NCBI GenBank assembly: GCA_041918675.1
Contig: JAYRVF010000011.1
Location: 422,152-486,151 of the forward strand
DNA from: SCUB01 sp041918675
GTDB lineage: Bacteria > Pseudomonadota > Alphaproteobacteria > Rhizobiales > Xanthobacteraceae
Length of the DNA stretch: 64,000 bases
Reading direction: 5' to 3'
The notes beneath the pieces were generated by a model. It had not been told where the DNA came from. It was given only the letters and a program-made list of their open reading frames with translations, and ran no database searches. Below, one piece after another: positions 46,830-55,028 of the stretch. Positions within the stretch are counted from its first letter, which is position 1, and every line of letters starts with the position of its first letter. The position numbers and the translations under genes were made by a program.

Positions 46830-47079
46830 GAATGGGATTCCTGCTGAAATCGAGCGTTTCTCTACTAGCCCTGATTCACCGCCGAACGCAAACGAATTCA
46901 AACGGAAAACGTCGTTATTTCCTAAGTTTTTTCAATAGGTTGTTTGCCATCTCGAACCGGCCGCGCCGCGCGCCGGGAAAGGGGGCCCGGGCAGGCCCGC
47001 GCATGGGAAGAATCAGTTCGTCGCGATGGCCTGCGAGATGCGCGGTGCGCCCAAGGCTGGCGCCTGATACGCTCGCGCC

Positions 47080-47703
47080 ATGCCGCTTGAGTTCATCGTC
47101 TCCGCGCTCGTCACGCTGACGGTCGTCATCGACCCGCTCGGGCTCGCACCGGCCTTCGTCGCCGTCACGCACGACATCGCTCCACCCGATCGACGCAAGG
47201 TCGCGCTGCGCGCGGCGGTGATCGCCGCCATCCTGCTCGCGGGAACCGCGCTCGTCGGCAATTGGCTGCTGGCGCGGCTGGGAATCACGATACCCGCCTT
47301 CCGCATCGCCGGCGGCCTCCTCCTGTTCGCGATCGCGTTCGAGATGGTGCTCGGCGTGCGCATCGGCCGCGAGGCGCGCCAGGCCGAGCGCGCGATGGAG
47401 GAGCGCGTGCGCCACATCGCCGCCTTCCCGCTCGCCACGCCGTTGATGGCCGGCCCCGGCGCGATCACCGCGACGCTGCTTCTGGCGGGACGCGCGGGCG
47501 GCGATCCGATCATGCTCGCGATCCTGATCGCGATCATCGCCGTCGTCGCGGCGGTGTCGGCGGCCGCGTTCCTGCTCGCCGTTCCGATCACCCGCATGCT
47601 CGGAACGTCGGGCAATGTGGTGCTCTCGCGGGTCCTCGGGATCGTGCTCGCCGCGCTCGCCGTGCAATTCGTGCTCGACGGAATCCGCCTCGCCTATCCC
47701 TGA
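47080..47703 (+). CDS. MarC family integral membrane protein
   Basis: 207 residues with six membrane spans in the MarC arrangement: FIVSALVTLTVVIDPLGLAPAFVAVT, then RIAGGLLLFAIAFEMVLG, HIAAFPLATPLMAGPGAITATLLL and RVLGIVLAALAVQFVLDG. The DPLG and PLMAGPGAI segments are family hallmarks. Function is uncertain; despite the name, no drug resistance has been shown for MarC. It is divergent from gyrA and 128 bases upstream of the MFS gene on the same strand. Confidence 0.92.
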   Translation: MPLEFIVSALVTLTVVIDPLGLAPAFVAVTHDIAPPDRRKVALRAAVIAAILLAGTALVGNWLLARLGITIPAFRIAGGLLLFAIAFEMVLGVRIGREARQAERAMEERVRHIAAFPLATPLMAGPGAITATLLLAGRAGGDPIMLAILIAIIAVVAAVSAAAFLLAVPITRMLGTSGNVVLSRVLGIVLAALAVQFVLDGIRLAYP

Positions 47704-47831
47704 GCGAGGGCGCCCCAGCCGCCAGACGGAACCTCCAGCCGGCCGCGCGCCCTTGCCGCCGCCTTGTGCTTCTGCAAATCTATCGCACCTGCAAGTTCAA
47801 GGCGGGAAGCCCCTCGCTCTCGGGAACCCCG

Positions 47832-49043
47832 ATGGATCGACCATTGCCGCACCGGGCCGGCGTCTACATGGCGCTGCTGCAGCTTTTCTTCACGCTCGGC
47901 TGGACGACCTACGCGATCTATCTGCCGCGCCTCGCCGCCGACATGGGGCTGTCCCGCGCGGCGGTGCTGTGGATCCTGATGCTCGATCAGGCGGTCTTCA
48001 CGGTGGCGGATTTCGCCATGGGGGTCGCCTCCGACAAGGTCGCGCGCGTGGTCGGCCGGCTCGGGCGCTGGGTCGCGGCGATCTCGCTCGTTTCGGGACT
48101 GGCCTTCATCGCGCTGCCGCTGATCGCGCGCGGCGGCGAGGCCATGACCGCGCTGTTCCTCGCGGTCACGATCCTGTGGACCGTGACAAGCTCGGCGCTG
48201 CGCGCCCCGCCGCTGATGCTGCTCGGCAAATATTCCGCGCGTCCGGCGGTGCCCTATCTCGCCAGCCTCGCGCTCGTCGGCTACGGCCTCGCCGGCGCGG
48301 CCGCGCCCTATCTCGCCACCTTCCTGCGCGACCTCGACCCGCGCCTGCCCTTCATCATCGCGAGCGTCTCGATCACCGCGACCGCCTTCGCGCTGTCGCG
48401 CGTCGAGCGTTCGCTGGCGAGCCAGGCGCCGCGTCCCGCGCCCGCGCCTCTGCCCGCCGCCGAGCCGCGACCGGGCGCGGCAAGCATGGGCTTGTTCGTC
48501 GTCGCGCTCGTCATCGTCGCGCTCGGGTTTCAGCTTCACGCCTCGATCAACAGCGCCAAGATGTTCCTGCGCTTCGCGACGCCGGCCAATCTCGACCTGC
48601 TGTTGCCGGTGTTCTGGATCGGCTTCAACGTGGCGATGTTTCCGATGAGCCGCCTCACCCAACGCCTGGGCGGGTTCAGCGTGATGGGAATCGCCGCCAT
48701 CGCGGGAGCGGGCGCGCTGATCGCGGCGTGGCTCGCGACCTCGCTCGGCTTCCTGGTGAGCGCGCAGCTCATCGCCGGCGCGGCATGGGGCGCGCTGCTG
48801 ATGAGCGCCTTCGCCGCCGCCATCGCGCTCGGATCGACCGGGCGGGAAGGCCGAACCCTTGGCCTGATGTTCTCCGCGCTCGCGCTGGCGACGCTGGCGC
48901 GCTTCGCCGCCGTAACCGCGGATCTGCCGAGCCATCCGCTGGTCGCGAGCCTCATCGGCTGGCTGCCCCCGCTTCTGTGGGCGAGCGGCGGAGCCATGCT
49001 CGTCGCCCTCGCGCTGACGCGTCGGCCCTCGCGCGCGGATTAG
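47832..49043 (+). CDS. Major facilitator superfamily transporter
   Basis: 403 residues with about twelve membrane spans. The cytoplasmic loop between spans two and three has GVASDKVARVVGRLGRW, the MFS motif A position. A Pro/Ala-rich central loop (SLASQAPRPAPAPLPAAEP) divides the halves. I cannot tell the substrate. GGGA lies 7 bases before the ATG; much longer in-frame reading begins inside marC and is not real. It is convergent with ssb, 15 bases apart. Confidence 0.87.
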   Translation: MDRPLPHRAGVYMALLQLFFTLGWTTYAIYLPRLAADMGLSRAAVLWILMLDQAVFTVADFAMGVASDKVARVVGRLGRWVAAISLVSGLAFIALPLIARGGEAMTALFLAVTILWTVTSSALRAPPLMLLGKYSARPAVPYLASLALVGYGLAGAAAPYLATFLRDLDPRLPFIIASVSITATAFALSRVERSLASQAPRPAPAPLPAAEPRPGAASMGLFVVALVIVALGFQLHASINSAKMFLRFATPANLDLLLPVFWIGFNVAMFPMSRLTQRLGGFSVMGIAAIAGAGALIAAWLATSLGFLVSAQLIAGAAWGALLMSAFAAAIALGSTGREGRTLGLMFSALALATLARFAAVTADLPSHPLVASLIGWLPPLLWASGGAMLVALALTRRPSRAD

Positions 49044-49058
49044 GCGGCCCGGCGGAGA

Positions 49059-49556
49059 TCAGAACGGAATGTCGTCGTCCATATCGCCGGAGCGCGCCGG
49101 CGCGGGCGCGCGGCGCTGGCCGCCGCCGGAGGAACCGCCCGATGGACCGCCCGAGCCGAAATCGCCGCCGGCGTCGTCCTGCGCGTATCCGCCGCCGCCA
49201 CCGCCGGAGCGGTCGAGCATCGTCAGTTGCGAGTTGAAGCCCTGCAGCACGACCTCGGTGGAGTATTTCTCCTGCCCCGACTGGTCGGTCCATTTGCGCG
49301 TCTGCAATTGGCCCTCGATGTAAACCTTCGCGCCCTTCTTGAGATATTGCTCCGCGACGCGGCAAAGCCCCTCGTTGAAAATGACGACGCGATGCCACTC
49401 GGTCTTTTCCTTGCGCTCGCCGGTCGCCTTGTCGCGCCAGGTTTCGGATGTCGCCACGCGCAGATTGGCGATCGGCCGGCCATCCTGCGTCCGCCGCACT
49501 TCGGGGTCGGCGCCGAGATTGCCGATCAGAATGACCTTGTTGACGCTTCCTGCCAT
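49059..49556 (-). CDS. ssb: Single-stranded DNA-binding protein
   Basis: 165 residues. The OB-fold is clear: NKVILIGNLGADPEVRRTQDG, ATSETWRDKATGERKEKTEWH, RVAEQYLKKGAKVYIEGQL. A Gly-rich linker leads to the acidic tail MDDDIPF that recruits DNA repair and replication partners. A LexA-type box at 49678-49692, 122 bases upstream, makes SOS induction likely. Confidence 0.98.
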   Translation of the reverse strand: MAGSVNKVILIGNLGADPEVRRTQDGRPIANLRVATSETWRDKATGERKEKTEWHRVVIFNEGLCRVAEQYLKKGAKVYIEGQLQTRKWTDQSGQEKYSTEVVLQGFNSQLTMLDRSGGGGGGYAQDDAGGDFGSGGPSGGSSGGGQRRAPAPARSGDMDDDIPF

Positions 49557-49677
49557 GACCCGTCTCCCTCGCGCCGCTCGCGGCCGCGCATTCGTCCTAT
49601 ACCCGAAGCGACGGACCGAACCCTCGCCCTATTCGCCTTTTCCACATGCGCGCGTTGATCCGCTCGCGCGATCCTAA

Positions 49678-49692
49678 GTTCGTGTTTTGTTC
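49678..49692. promoter_or_regulatory. LexA (SOS) box upstream of ssb
   Basis: GTTC-GTGTTTT-GTTC, exactly the alphaproteobacterial LexA operator pattern GTTC-N7-GTTC. It lies in the ssb upstream region and has a matching box upstream of uvrA. Confidence 0.8.
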
Positions 49693-49740
49693 TAGTCGAG
49701 CGCACGTCGCCCGTCAAACGTCGCGACCCGGCCGGCGTGG

Positions 49741-49762
49741 AAAAATCGCGCTTCGTCGCGAT
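49741..49762 (-). terminator. Intrinsic terminator after the exported hydrolase gene, nested in a larger palindrome
   Basis: On the minus strand ATCGCG-ACGAAG-CGCGAT is followed by TTTT, downstream of the leftward gene ending at 49800. An outer 9-bp palindrome CCGGCGTGG/CCACGCCGG (49732-49740 and 49764-49772) encloses it and could form an alternative longer stem. Confidence 0.65.
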
Positions 49763-49799
49763 CCCACGCCGGCACCGGGCGTTCCGAGCCTCGGCGGGC

Positions 49800-50987
49800 T
49801 CACTTCGCCAGAAAATCCGCGATCGCGTTGGCGTGCTGCGACATGCTCACCACGCCGTCGAAATGTCCGCGATTGCCGACGAGCTTGAGGTGCGTGACGC
49901 TCGCCCCGCCGGCCTTGATCGCGGCAACGGTGTCGGCGACCTCTTGCGCGGCGAAGACGAGGTCTTCGTCATTGGTGATCAGCAGGACCGGCGCCTTGAT
50001 CCGGGCAAGACCGGCCTTGCTTTCGCCGCCCGCGACGAAAAGCTGATTGGCCTTGGTCAGGTAGAGGAAATGGTTGGCGTCCGCGGTTCCCGCGCGCGCC
50101 TTGCCGGCCGCGTCGAGCGTCGCCTCGATGGCGTAGCGATTGTCCCAGCCGGCGGCCGGGTCCTTGCCTTCCGCCGCCCATTTGCGCCCGAACGTGGCGT
50201 TCGCCCATTTCGAATGGTTGGCGTGAAGCGTCACGATCTTCAGCGCCACCGCCAGACCTTCGGCGGGCGGATCGGCCGGATCGTAATCGCCGCCCTTGAA
50301 TTTCGGATCGAGCCGGATGGGCGAGCCCCAAATGTCGAGCCAGCCGATCAGATTGCCGCTGGTCTCGCCCGAGGAGATCACCGGCATGACACGCCCGACC
50401 ATGTCGGGATAGCTCGCCGCCCATTCGAAGGCCTGCAAGCCACCCATCGACGCGCCCGCGACCGCGTGCAGCTTGGCGATGCCGAGGCTATCGAGAAGCG
50501 CCTTCTGCACGTTGACGAAATCGCGGATCGTCACGATCGGGAAGCTCGGCCCATAAGGCCTGCCGGTGTCGGGATTGATGCTCGCCGGACCGGTCGTGGT
50601 GACCATCGGATCGCGCGCGTTCAGATTGACCAGCGTGTCGGAGGAGATGACGTAGTATTTGTTGGTGTCGATCGCCTTGCCCGGTCCGATGATGGCGTCC
50701 CAATAGCCGGCGATCTTGTCGTCGGCCTTGTATTTGCCGAAGGCGTGGCTCGTGCCGGAAAAGAAATGCGTGATGAGGATGGCGTTCGATTTCTCGGCGT
50801 TGAGCGTTCCGGCGGCTTCCCATCCGATCTTGACGTTCTTGATCGTCCGTCCGCCGGTGGTGGTGTAGCTCGCAAGCTCGAAAACCTTCTTCTCGACGAT
50901 CAGATCCTGGGCGACCGCGCGCCCGGAAAAGAGCATCATCGCGACCAGGCCGGCCGCCAAGCCGGCCGCCAATGCAATTCGCTTCAT
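49800..50987 (-). CDS. Exported alpha/beta hydrolase of the homoserine O-acetyltransferase (MetX) family
   Basis: 395 residues. A signal peptide (ALAAGLAAGLVAMMLFSGRAVAQ) precedes a MetX-like fold: NAILITHFFSGTSHAFG, IGPGKAIDTNKYYVISSD, FPIVTIRDFVNVQKALLDSLG, the nucleophile elbow VAGASMGGLQAFEWAASYP, an Asp in NDEDLVF and His in NRGHFDGV. Biosynthetic MetX is cytosolic and starts differently, so the exported form is more likely a hydrolase or esterase. The start is fixed by GGGAGG seven bases before the ATG at 50987. No methionine genes are nearby. Confidence 0.83.
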   Translation of the reverse strand: MKRIALAAGLAAGLVAMMLFSGRAVAQDLIVEKKVFELASYTTTGGRTIKNVKIGWEAAGTLNAEKSNAILITHFFSGTSHAFGKYKADDKIAGYWDAIIGPGKAIDTNKYYVISSDTLVNLNARDPMVTTTGPASINPDTGRPYGPSFPIVTIRDFVNVQKALLDSLGIAKLHAVAGASMGGLQAFEWAASYPDMVGRVMPVISSGETSGNLIGWLDIWGSPIRLDPKFKGGDYDPADPPAEGLAVALKIVTLHANHSKWANATFGRKWAAEGKDPAAGWDNRYAIEATLDAAGKARAGTADANHFLYLTKANQLFVAGGESKAGLARIKAPVLLITNDEDLVFAAQEVADTVAAIKAGGASVTHLKLVGNRGHFDGVVSMSQHANAIADFLAK

Positions 50988-51584
50988 TGCAATCCTCCCA
51001 TTCGTCCCCGCCGGCATCCGCCGCGCGCGGCGAAATACGCCGATGGACGACCGCAAGCCTAGCATGCCCGCGCGAAGGCATGGCAAGGCGGGCAATGCTG
51101 CGAGGGTTTGGCTGCCAGGGTTTGGCGGCGAAGGTTTGGCTGCGAGGGTTTGGCTGCGAGGGTTTGGCTGCGAAGGTTCGGCGGCGAAGGTTCACCAGTG
51201 AGGGCTTGGCATCGGTCGATGGCGCGGGGCGTCGCGCGGGGCGTGGCGCAGCCGGCGAGGCCGCCTGAACGGCTTCGCGCGGATTGCCCGCGATGCGCGC
51301 GCGGGAGGCCCCAAGCGAGGCCGGAGACGGCCGGCGAATATGTTCGAAATGAGGTGCGCGGGCTTGGTTAGCCTATTGAGATTCCTAATTTTTCATTAAC
51401 AAAATTTCATGCGGTTTCAGCCAATCTGTTGCTTCCGGGAGACGCATTTTGCCTCATTTCTGCGGTATCTTTTTCACGCTCGATTCTCCCGCGCCAAATT
51501 CTTCCATGCCAAGCGGAGACCCGAGCGGTCGCACCGGCGTTCAACCGCGTCGGTGAACCGTGTGACGAAACTGGAGTATGCGTG
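50988..51584. other. Intergenic region with 14-bp tandem array and first porin promoter
   Basis: About 597 bases between the leftward hydrolase and the first rightward porin gene. It contains the seven-unit 14-bp tandem array at 51099-51196 and an AT-richer segment at 51375-51420 that is a reasonable porin promoter zone. I see no coding sequence with family resemblance. Confidence 0.5.
51099..51196. repeat. 14-bp tandem repeat, seven copies
   Basis: Seven units of TGCGAGGGTTTGGC type from 51099, with unit 1, 4 and 5 identical and others differing at one to three positions; unit 7 is the most diverged. Because 14 is not a multiple of three and both flanking genes point away, it is non-coding. 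It lies about 110 bases upstream of the exported hydrolase start. Confidence 0.93.
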
Positions 51585-52298
51585 ATGAAGCGAATTCTTG
51601 CCGCAGCCTTGAGCGCCTTGAGCCTTGCGACGCTCGGCATCGCGACCGCGCGGGCAAGCGACTTGCCGCGTGCCACGCCTTACGCCAAGGCGCCCGCTTA
51701 CGTCTCGCCGCTGTATGACTGGAGCGGCTTCTACGCGGGCATTTTCGGCGGTGGCGGTTGGGGTCGGCACAACTATCTCGATGCGACGAGCTCGACGAAT
51801 TACTCCGCGAGCGGCGGCCTTATCGGCGCGACGGCCGGCGCCAACTGGCAATTCGGCAATGTCGTCGTCGGCGCCGAGGGCGATATCGCCTGGGCCAATA
51901 TCGCGGGTACGGGCGCGCCCCCGACCGTGACTTCGAATCGCTCGGAGCTGCAATGGGTCGGCACCGTGCGCGGACGCGCGGGCTACGCCGTCGACAACAT
52001 CCTTCTCTACGGCACGGCCGGCTGGGCCTATGGCGGCCTGCGCAACACCAATACGAATGGCGCGCTGGTCGATCAATTCACCACGAGCAAGAGCGGCTGG
52101 ACGGCGGGCGGCGGCGCGGAATTCGCGTTCACTCCGAACGTGACCGGCAGGGTGGAGTACCGCTATTACGATCTCGGCCGCGTCGGTCTCGCCGCTCCGC
52201 CGAACGGCGCCGCGCCCTACACCGCGTCGAACTCCTATCAGACCGTGACGGTCGGCCTGAATTACAAATGGGGCGGACCGGCGGTTCGCAAGTATTGA
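51585..52298 (+). CDS. Omp25/RopB-like outer-membrane beta-barrel protein (porin 1)
   Basis: 237 residues. A signal peptide (RILAAALSALSLATLGIATARA) precedes the mature SDLPRATPYAKAPAYVSPLYDWSGFYAG opening that is typical of the Omp25/31 family. An eight-stranded barrel follows, with GLIGATAGANWQFGNVVVGAEGDIAW and GRAGYAVDNILLYGTAGWAYGG, and the last strand ends in KWGGPAVRKY, a C-terminal aromatic recognised by the Bam machinery. GGAG lies nine bases before the ATG. This copy is the most divergent of the four and lacks cysteines in the first hairpin. Confidence 0.88.
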   Translation: MKRILAAALSALSLATLGIATARASDLPRATPYAKAPAYVSPLYDWSGFYAGIFGGGGWGRHNYLDATSSTNYSASGGLIGATAGANWQFGNVVVGAEGDIAWANIAGTGAPPTVTSNRSELQWVGTVRGRAGYAVDNILLYGTAGWAYGGLRNTNTNGALVDQFTTSKSGWTAGGGAEFAFTPNVTGRVEYRYYDLGRVGLAAPPNGAAPYTASNSYQTVTVGLNYKWGGPAVRKY

Positions 52299-52912
52299 GG
52301 CCTGCTCGAATCCGGCGAGATACGTCCGGCCGGGCGTGCGAAGCCGAGTACGATGATTTCCTAACGGTAGAGGCCGCGCCTAGGCGCGGCCTTTGCTTTT
52401 TCAGCGGCGCGCGATGATTTCCGTTCGGTTTCGTGGCAGCGTTTGAAACCGCCGCATAGCTCACGCAGTTCGAAATCCGCCCGGTCCCCGGCCATCCCGC
52501 GATCTCGTTTGAGGTTTGCACCGCCGACGAAATTCCAGGCGCCGGCATTGGGACCAACTCCAATACTCCACACCGGTATTTAATTACTTTTTCAATATCA
52601 GGAATCTGCTACCTATCCCTCCATGTCAGGATTCGGGCGCGTTGTCGGATTTTTTCCGATCCATGATGATGGTAAATACTTGGAAAACATCGAGAAATCA
52701 GAATGGCCGATTTCCGCTGGCTGTTGCATTCGAGTGACAGGCAATTGACCGGAATTGGTCTAAAAAAGCCCCGGAATGAGCGTGCCGCCCCCCTGCCGCA
52801 TCGATTCGAGGCAGGTAGTCAGCGGTGCCTCTCGCGCCAAGTCACGAAGTTCGGACAAAACGACCGGGCGCGTTTCGAGGAATAAACGAGAAGAGAAGAA
52901 CTGGAGAACAAC
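52299..52912. other. Intergenic region between porins 1 and 2
   Basis: About 614 bases. It starts with the porin-1 terminator. Beyond 52560 it is less GC-rich than its surroundings and has no gene-like reading frame; the porin-2 promoter must lie in its right part. Nothing else is recognisable. Confidence 0.5.
52371..52400 (+). terminator. Intrinsic terminator of porin 1
   Basis: Ten-base stem AGGCCGCGCC/GGCGCGGCCT with a two-base gap at the turn, followed by TTGCTTTTT, 73 bases past the stop. Confidence 0.8.
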
Positions 52913-53620
52913 ATGAAGAAGATCCTGCTCGGAACTGTCGCGCTCGCGGCACTTGGCCTTGCCGCTCCGGCGGTTGCGGCCGACCTTCCCGCCAAGGCGC
53001 CGATGTACGCCAAGGCGCCCGCGATGGTCGCGGTGTACAACTGGACGGGCTTCTATGTCGGCGCGCACGCCGGCTATTCGTGGGGCACCACGGGCTATGA
53101 TCTCGTCGGCGGACCGGTTTCGGGCACCAACTACAACATCGCTGGCGGTCTGATCGGCGCGCATCTCGGCTATAACTACCAGATGGGCAATTTCGTCATC
53201 GGCATCGAGGGCGACTGGGACTGGAACAACCTCCGCGGCAACGACGGAAATTTTGGTGGCGTGGTTGACGGCACCGAAGGCCGCTGGCAGGCGTCGATCC
53301 GCGGCCGTCTCGGCTTCGCTGCGAGCAACTGGCTGATCTACGGCACCGGTGGTTGGTCGTGGCTCAATGCGAACGTGACCAAGGACGTCCCGAGCTTCTC
53401 GGCGAACGCGACGCGCGGTGGCTGGACGCTCGGCGCCGGCGCGGAATACGCGTTCAACTCGAACTGGATCGCCCGCGCCGAGTATCGCTTCGCGAGCTAC
53501 AATCCGACGTTCTATGATTTCGCCGCGGGCTTCGACCGCAACGCGCGGCGGACCGATACGCATTCGGCGATCGTCGGCATCAGCTACAAGTTCGGCGGCC
53601 CGGTCGTCGCGAAGTACTGA
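52913..53620 (+). CDS. Omp25-like outer-membrane beta-barrel protein (porin 2)
   Basis: 235 residues. The signal peptide is KKILLGTVALAALGLAAPAVAA, then DLPAKAPMYAKAPAMVAVYNWTGFYVGAHAGYSWG. Strands alternate with short turns; the last residues are SYKFGGPVVAKY. GLIGAHLGYNYQMGNFVIGIEGDWDWN is the family core. It resembles porins 3 and 4 in the last strand but lacks the two cysteines seen in those. GGAGA precedes the ATG. Role: outer-membrane barrel, possibly structural or a surface antigen; no channel substrate can be named. Confidence 0.9.
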   Translation: MKKILLGTVALAALGLAAPAVAADLPAKAPMYAKAPAMVAVYNWTGFYVGAHAGYSWGTTGYDLVGGPVSGTNYNIAGGLIGAHLGYNYQMGNFVIGIEGDWDWNNLRGNDGNFGGVVDGTEGRWQASIRGRLGFAASNWLIYGTGGWSWLNANVTKDVPSFSANATRGGWTLGAGAEYAFNSNWIARAEYRFASYNPTFYDFAAGFDRNARRTDTHSAIVGISYKFGGPVVAKY

Positions 53621-53675
53621 TCGCTTCCGATCCATTCGGAACAACGGAAAGCCCGGCTCGCGCCGGGCTTTTTGT
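53590..53675. repeat. 86-bp block identical to 54651-54736
   Basis: The final strand codons, stop, spacer and terminator of porin 2 are repeated base for base at the end of porin 3, while the coding sequences upstream are diverged. Confidence 0.9.
53648..53673 (+). terminator. Intrinsic terminator of porin 2
   Basis: Stem AAAGCCCGGC/GCCGGGCTTT, loop TCGC, then further T residues. It is identical in sequence to the terminator after porin 3. Confidence 0.92.
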
Positions 53676-53967
53676 TTTCACCGCCGCGTCGCATGCATGC
53701 GGTCTCGCGCGGATGAAGTCTCGTCCGCCCTCCTCATCTCGTGTGCGAAAATCCGATAACGATGAGGCAACTCCGTGTTGCCGAAATTGCTTTCGATTCC
53801 GCGGAACAGGCGTGGGAATTCGCGGATGTTGCGCAACGGGTACAGCCGGCCTATCGCACGTTCGTTATTATGCCCGCCGAATCGAGAGCGAGCTGGGGCA
53901 CTTTACTTTTCAGCGAGCTTCTCTTCGGTTCGGAACGAAACCGTGGGGACGGAGCAAGGAAAATCCA
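53674..53967. other. Spacer upstream of porin 3
   Basis: Together with the terminator block the gap between porins 2 and 3 is 347 bases, the same length as between porins 3 and 4. Shared sites with that second gap are GGGTACAGCCG and CCGTGGGGACGG, described separately. No gene is seen. Confidence 0.5.
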
Positions 53968-54681
53968 ATGAAGTCGCCTTTGTTTCTTATTGCCTCCGCG
54001 CTTGCTATGTCGCTGGCCGTTGCCGGCGAAGTGTCCGCCGCCGACCTTCCGGCCAAGGCGCCGATCTACGCCAAGGCGCCGGTCCTCGCGCCCGCGTTTT
54101 CCTGGCAGCGCTGCTATATCGGCGCGCATGTGGGCTATGGCTGGGGCCGTTCGGATTGGGAAGGCGACATCCTCAACACCAGCGGCTTCCTTGGTGGCGG
54201 CCAGGCGGGCTGCAACTGGCAGCCACAGGGCAACCTCGTCATCGGCATCGAGGGCGAGGTGTGGTGGTCCGGTCTGCGACAATCGGCGCTCATCCCCCTC
54301 GAGGGCCTTTCCTTGGCAACCGCGCGCAATCTCTGGGATGCCGACCTTGCGCTGCGTCTCGGCTTCGCGGCCAACCGCACGCTGTTCTACGCGAAGGGCG
54401 GCGGCGCCTACGGCAGCTTCAGCTATTCGCTCGACACCGGGACCCTCTATTCGGGAACGTCCAATCGCTTCGGCTGGCTCGCGGGCCTGGGCGTCGAACA
54501 CGCGCTCGATCACAATTGGACGATCAAGCTCGAGTACAACTACATCGACTTTGGCCGAGCCGATGTGATGTTCACCGCGCCCAATGCCGGCGGCGGCACG
54601 ATTTCGATCGCCGAACGCAAGCACGTCGTCAAGATCGGCGTGAACTACCTGTTCGGCGGCCCGGTCGTCGCGAAGTACTGA
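53968..54681 (+). CDS. Omp25-like outer-membrane beta-barrel protein with two cysteines (porin 3)
   Basis: 237 residues. Signal peptide KSPLFLIASALAMSLAVAGEVSAA, mature DLPAKAPIYAKAPVLAPAFSW. The first barrel hairpin carries two cysteines, in QRCYIGAHVGYGWG and GGQAGCNWQP, which are also present in porin 4 and absent from porins 1 and 2. The last strand ends VNYLFGGPVVAKY. AAGGA lies seven bases before the ATG at 53968. The 5' leader contains CCGTGGGGACGG shared with porin 4. It probably arose by tandem duplication with porin 4 and later exchanged its end with porin 2. Confidence 0.9.
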   Translation: MKSPLFLIASALAMSLAVAGEVSAADLPAKAPIYAKAPVLAPAFSWQRCYIGAHVGYGWGRSDWEGDILNTSGFLGGGQAGCNWQPQGNLVIGIEGEVWWSGLRQSALIPLEGLSLATARNLWDADLALRLGFAANRTLFYAKGGGAYGSFSYSLDTGTLYSGTSNRFGWLAGLGVEHALDHNWTIKLEYNYIDFGRADVMFTAPNAGGGTISIAERKHVVKIGVNYLFGGPVVAKY

Positions 54682-54736
54682 TCGCTTCCGATCCATTCGG
54701 AACAACGGAAAGCCCGGCTCGCGCCGGGCTTTTTGT
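54651..54736. repeat. 86-bp block identical to 53590-53675
   Basis: Second copy of the block that joins the last codons, stop and terminator of porins 2 and 3. Confidence 0.9.
54709..54734 (+). terminator. Intrinsic terminator of porin 3
   Basis: Stem AAAGCCCGGC/GCCGGGCTTT with loop TCGC and following T residues. Confidence 0.92.
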
Positions 54737-55028
54737 ATTTGGCTCAAGCGATCGGGGCGACCTTCGCCGCCCGCGCGCGGTGAGCGCGTGGATGAGCGCG
54801 CGCGATGGCGCGTTCGCCGCCGTCAGGCGCGACCACCATCGGAAGAGGCGGAAAAACCTCCCGCGGCGAACCAAATTGCCGGCATTGTTGCGCGCCGGGT
54901 ACAGCCGCGCGCCGCATTCTTCACTATCTTCGCGGAAGAATCGGAATCCGATACAGGAGCGATTGGCTATCGCGCATTGAAGCGTCCGATTCAAATCTCA
55001 ACCGTGGGGACGGTGTAAGGATGAACTA
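54735..55028. other. Spacer upstream of porin 4
   Basis: Holds GGGTACAGCCG near 54898 and CCGTGGGGACGG just upstream of the porin-4 start, matching positions ahead of porin 3. The rest has diverged. No gene is seen. Confidence 0.5.

Noticed and set aside
43338..46847. A 1169-codon open frame on the plus strand opposite gyrA
   Set aside because: Antisense shadow of gyrA and the formamidase-like gene; composition is that of reversed codons.
50988..51098. A SAM-type riboswitch ahead of the MetX-like gene
   Set aside because: No recognisable conserved riboswitch core, and the protein is exported, so methionine control is not expected.
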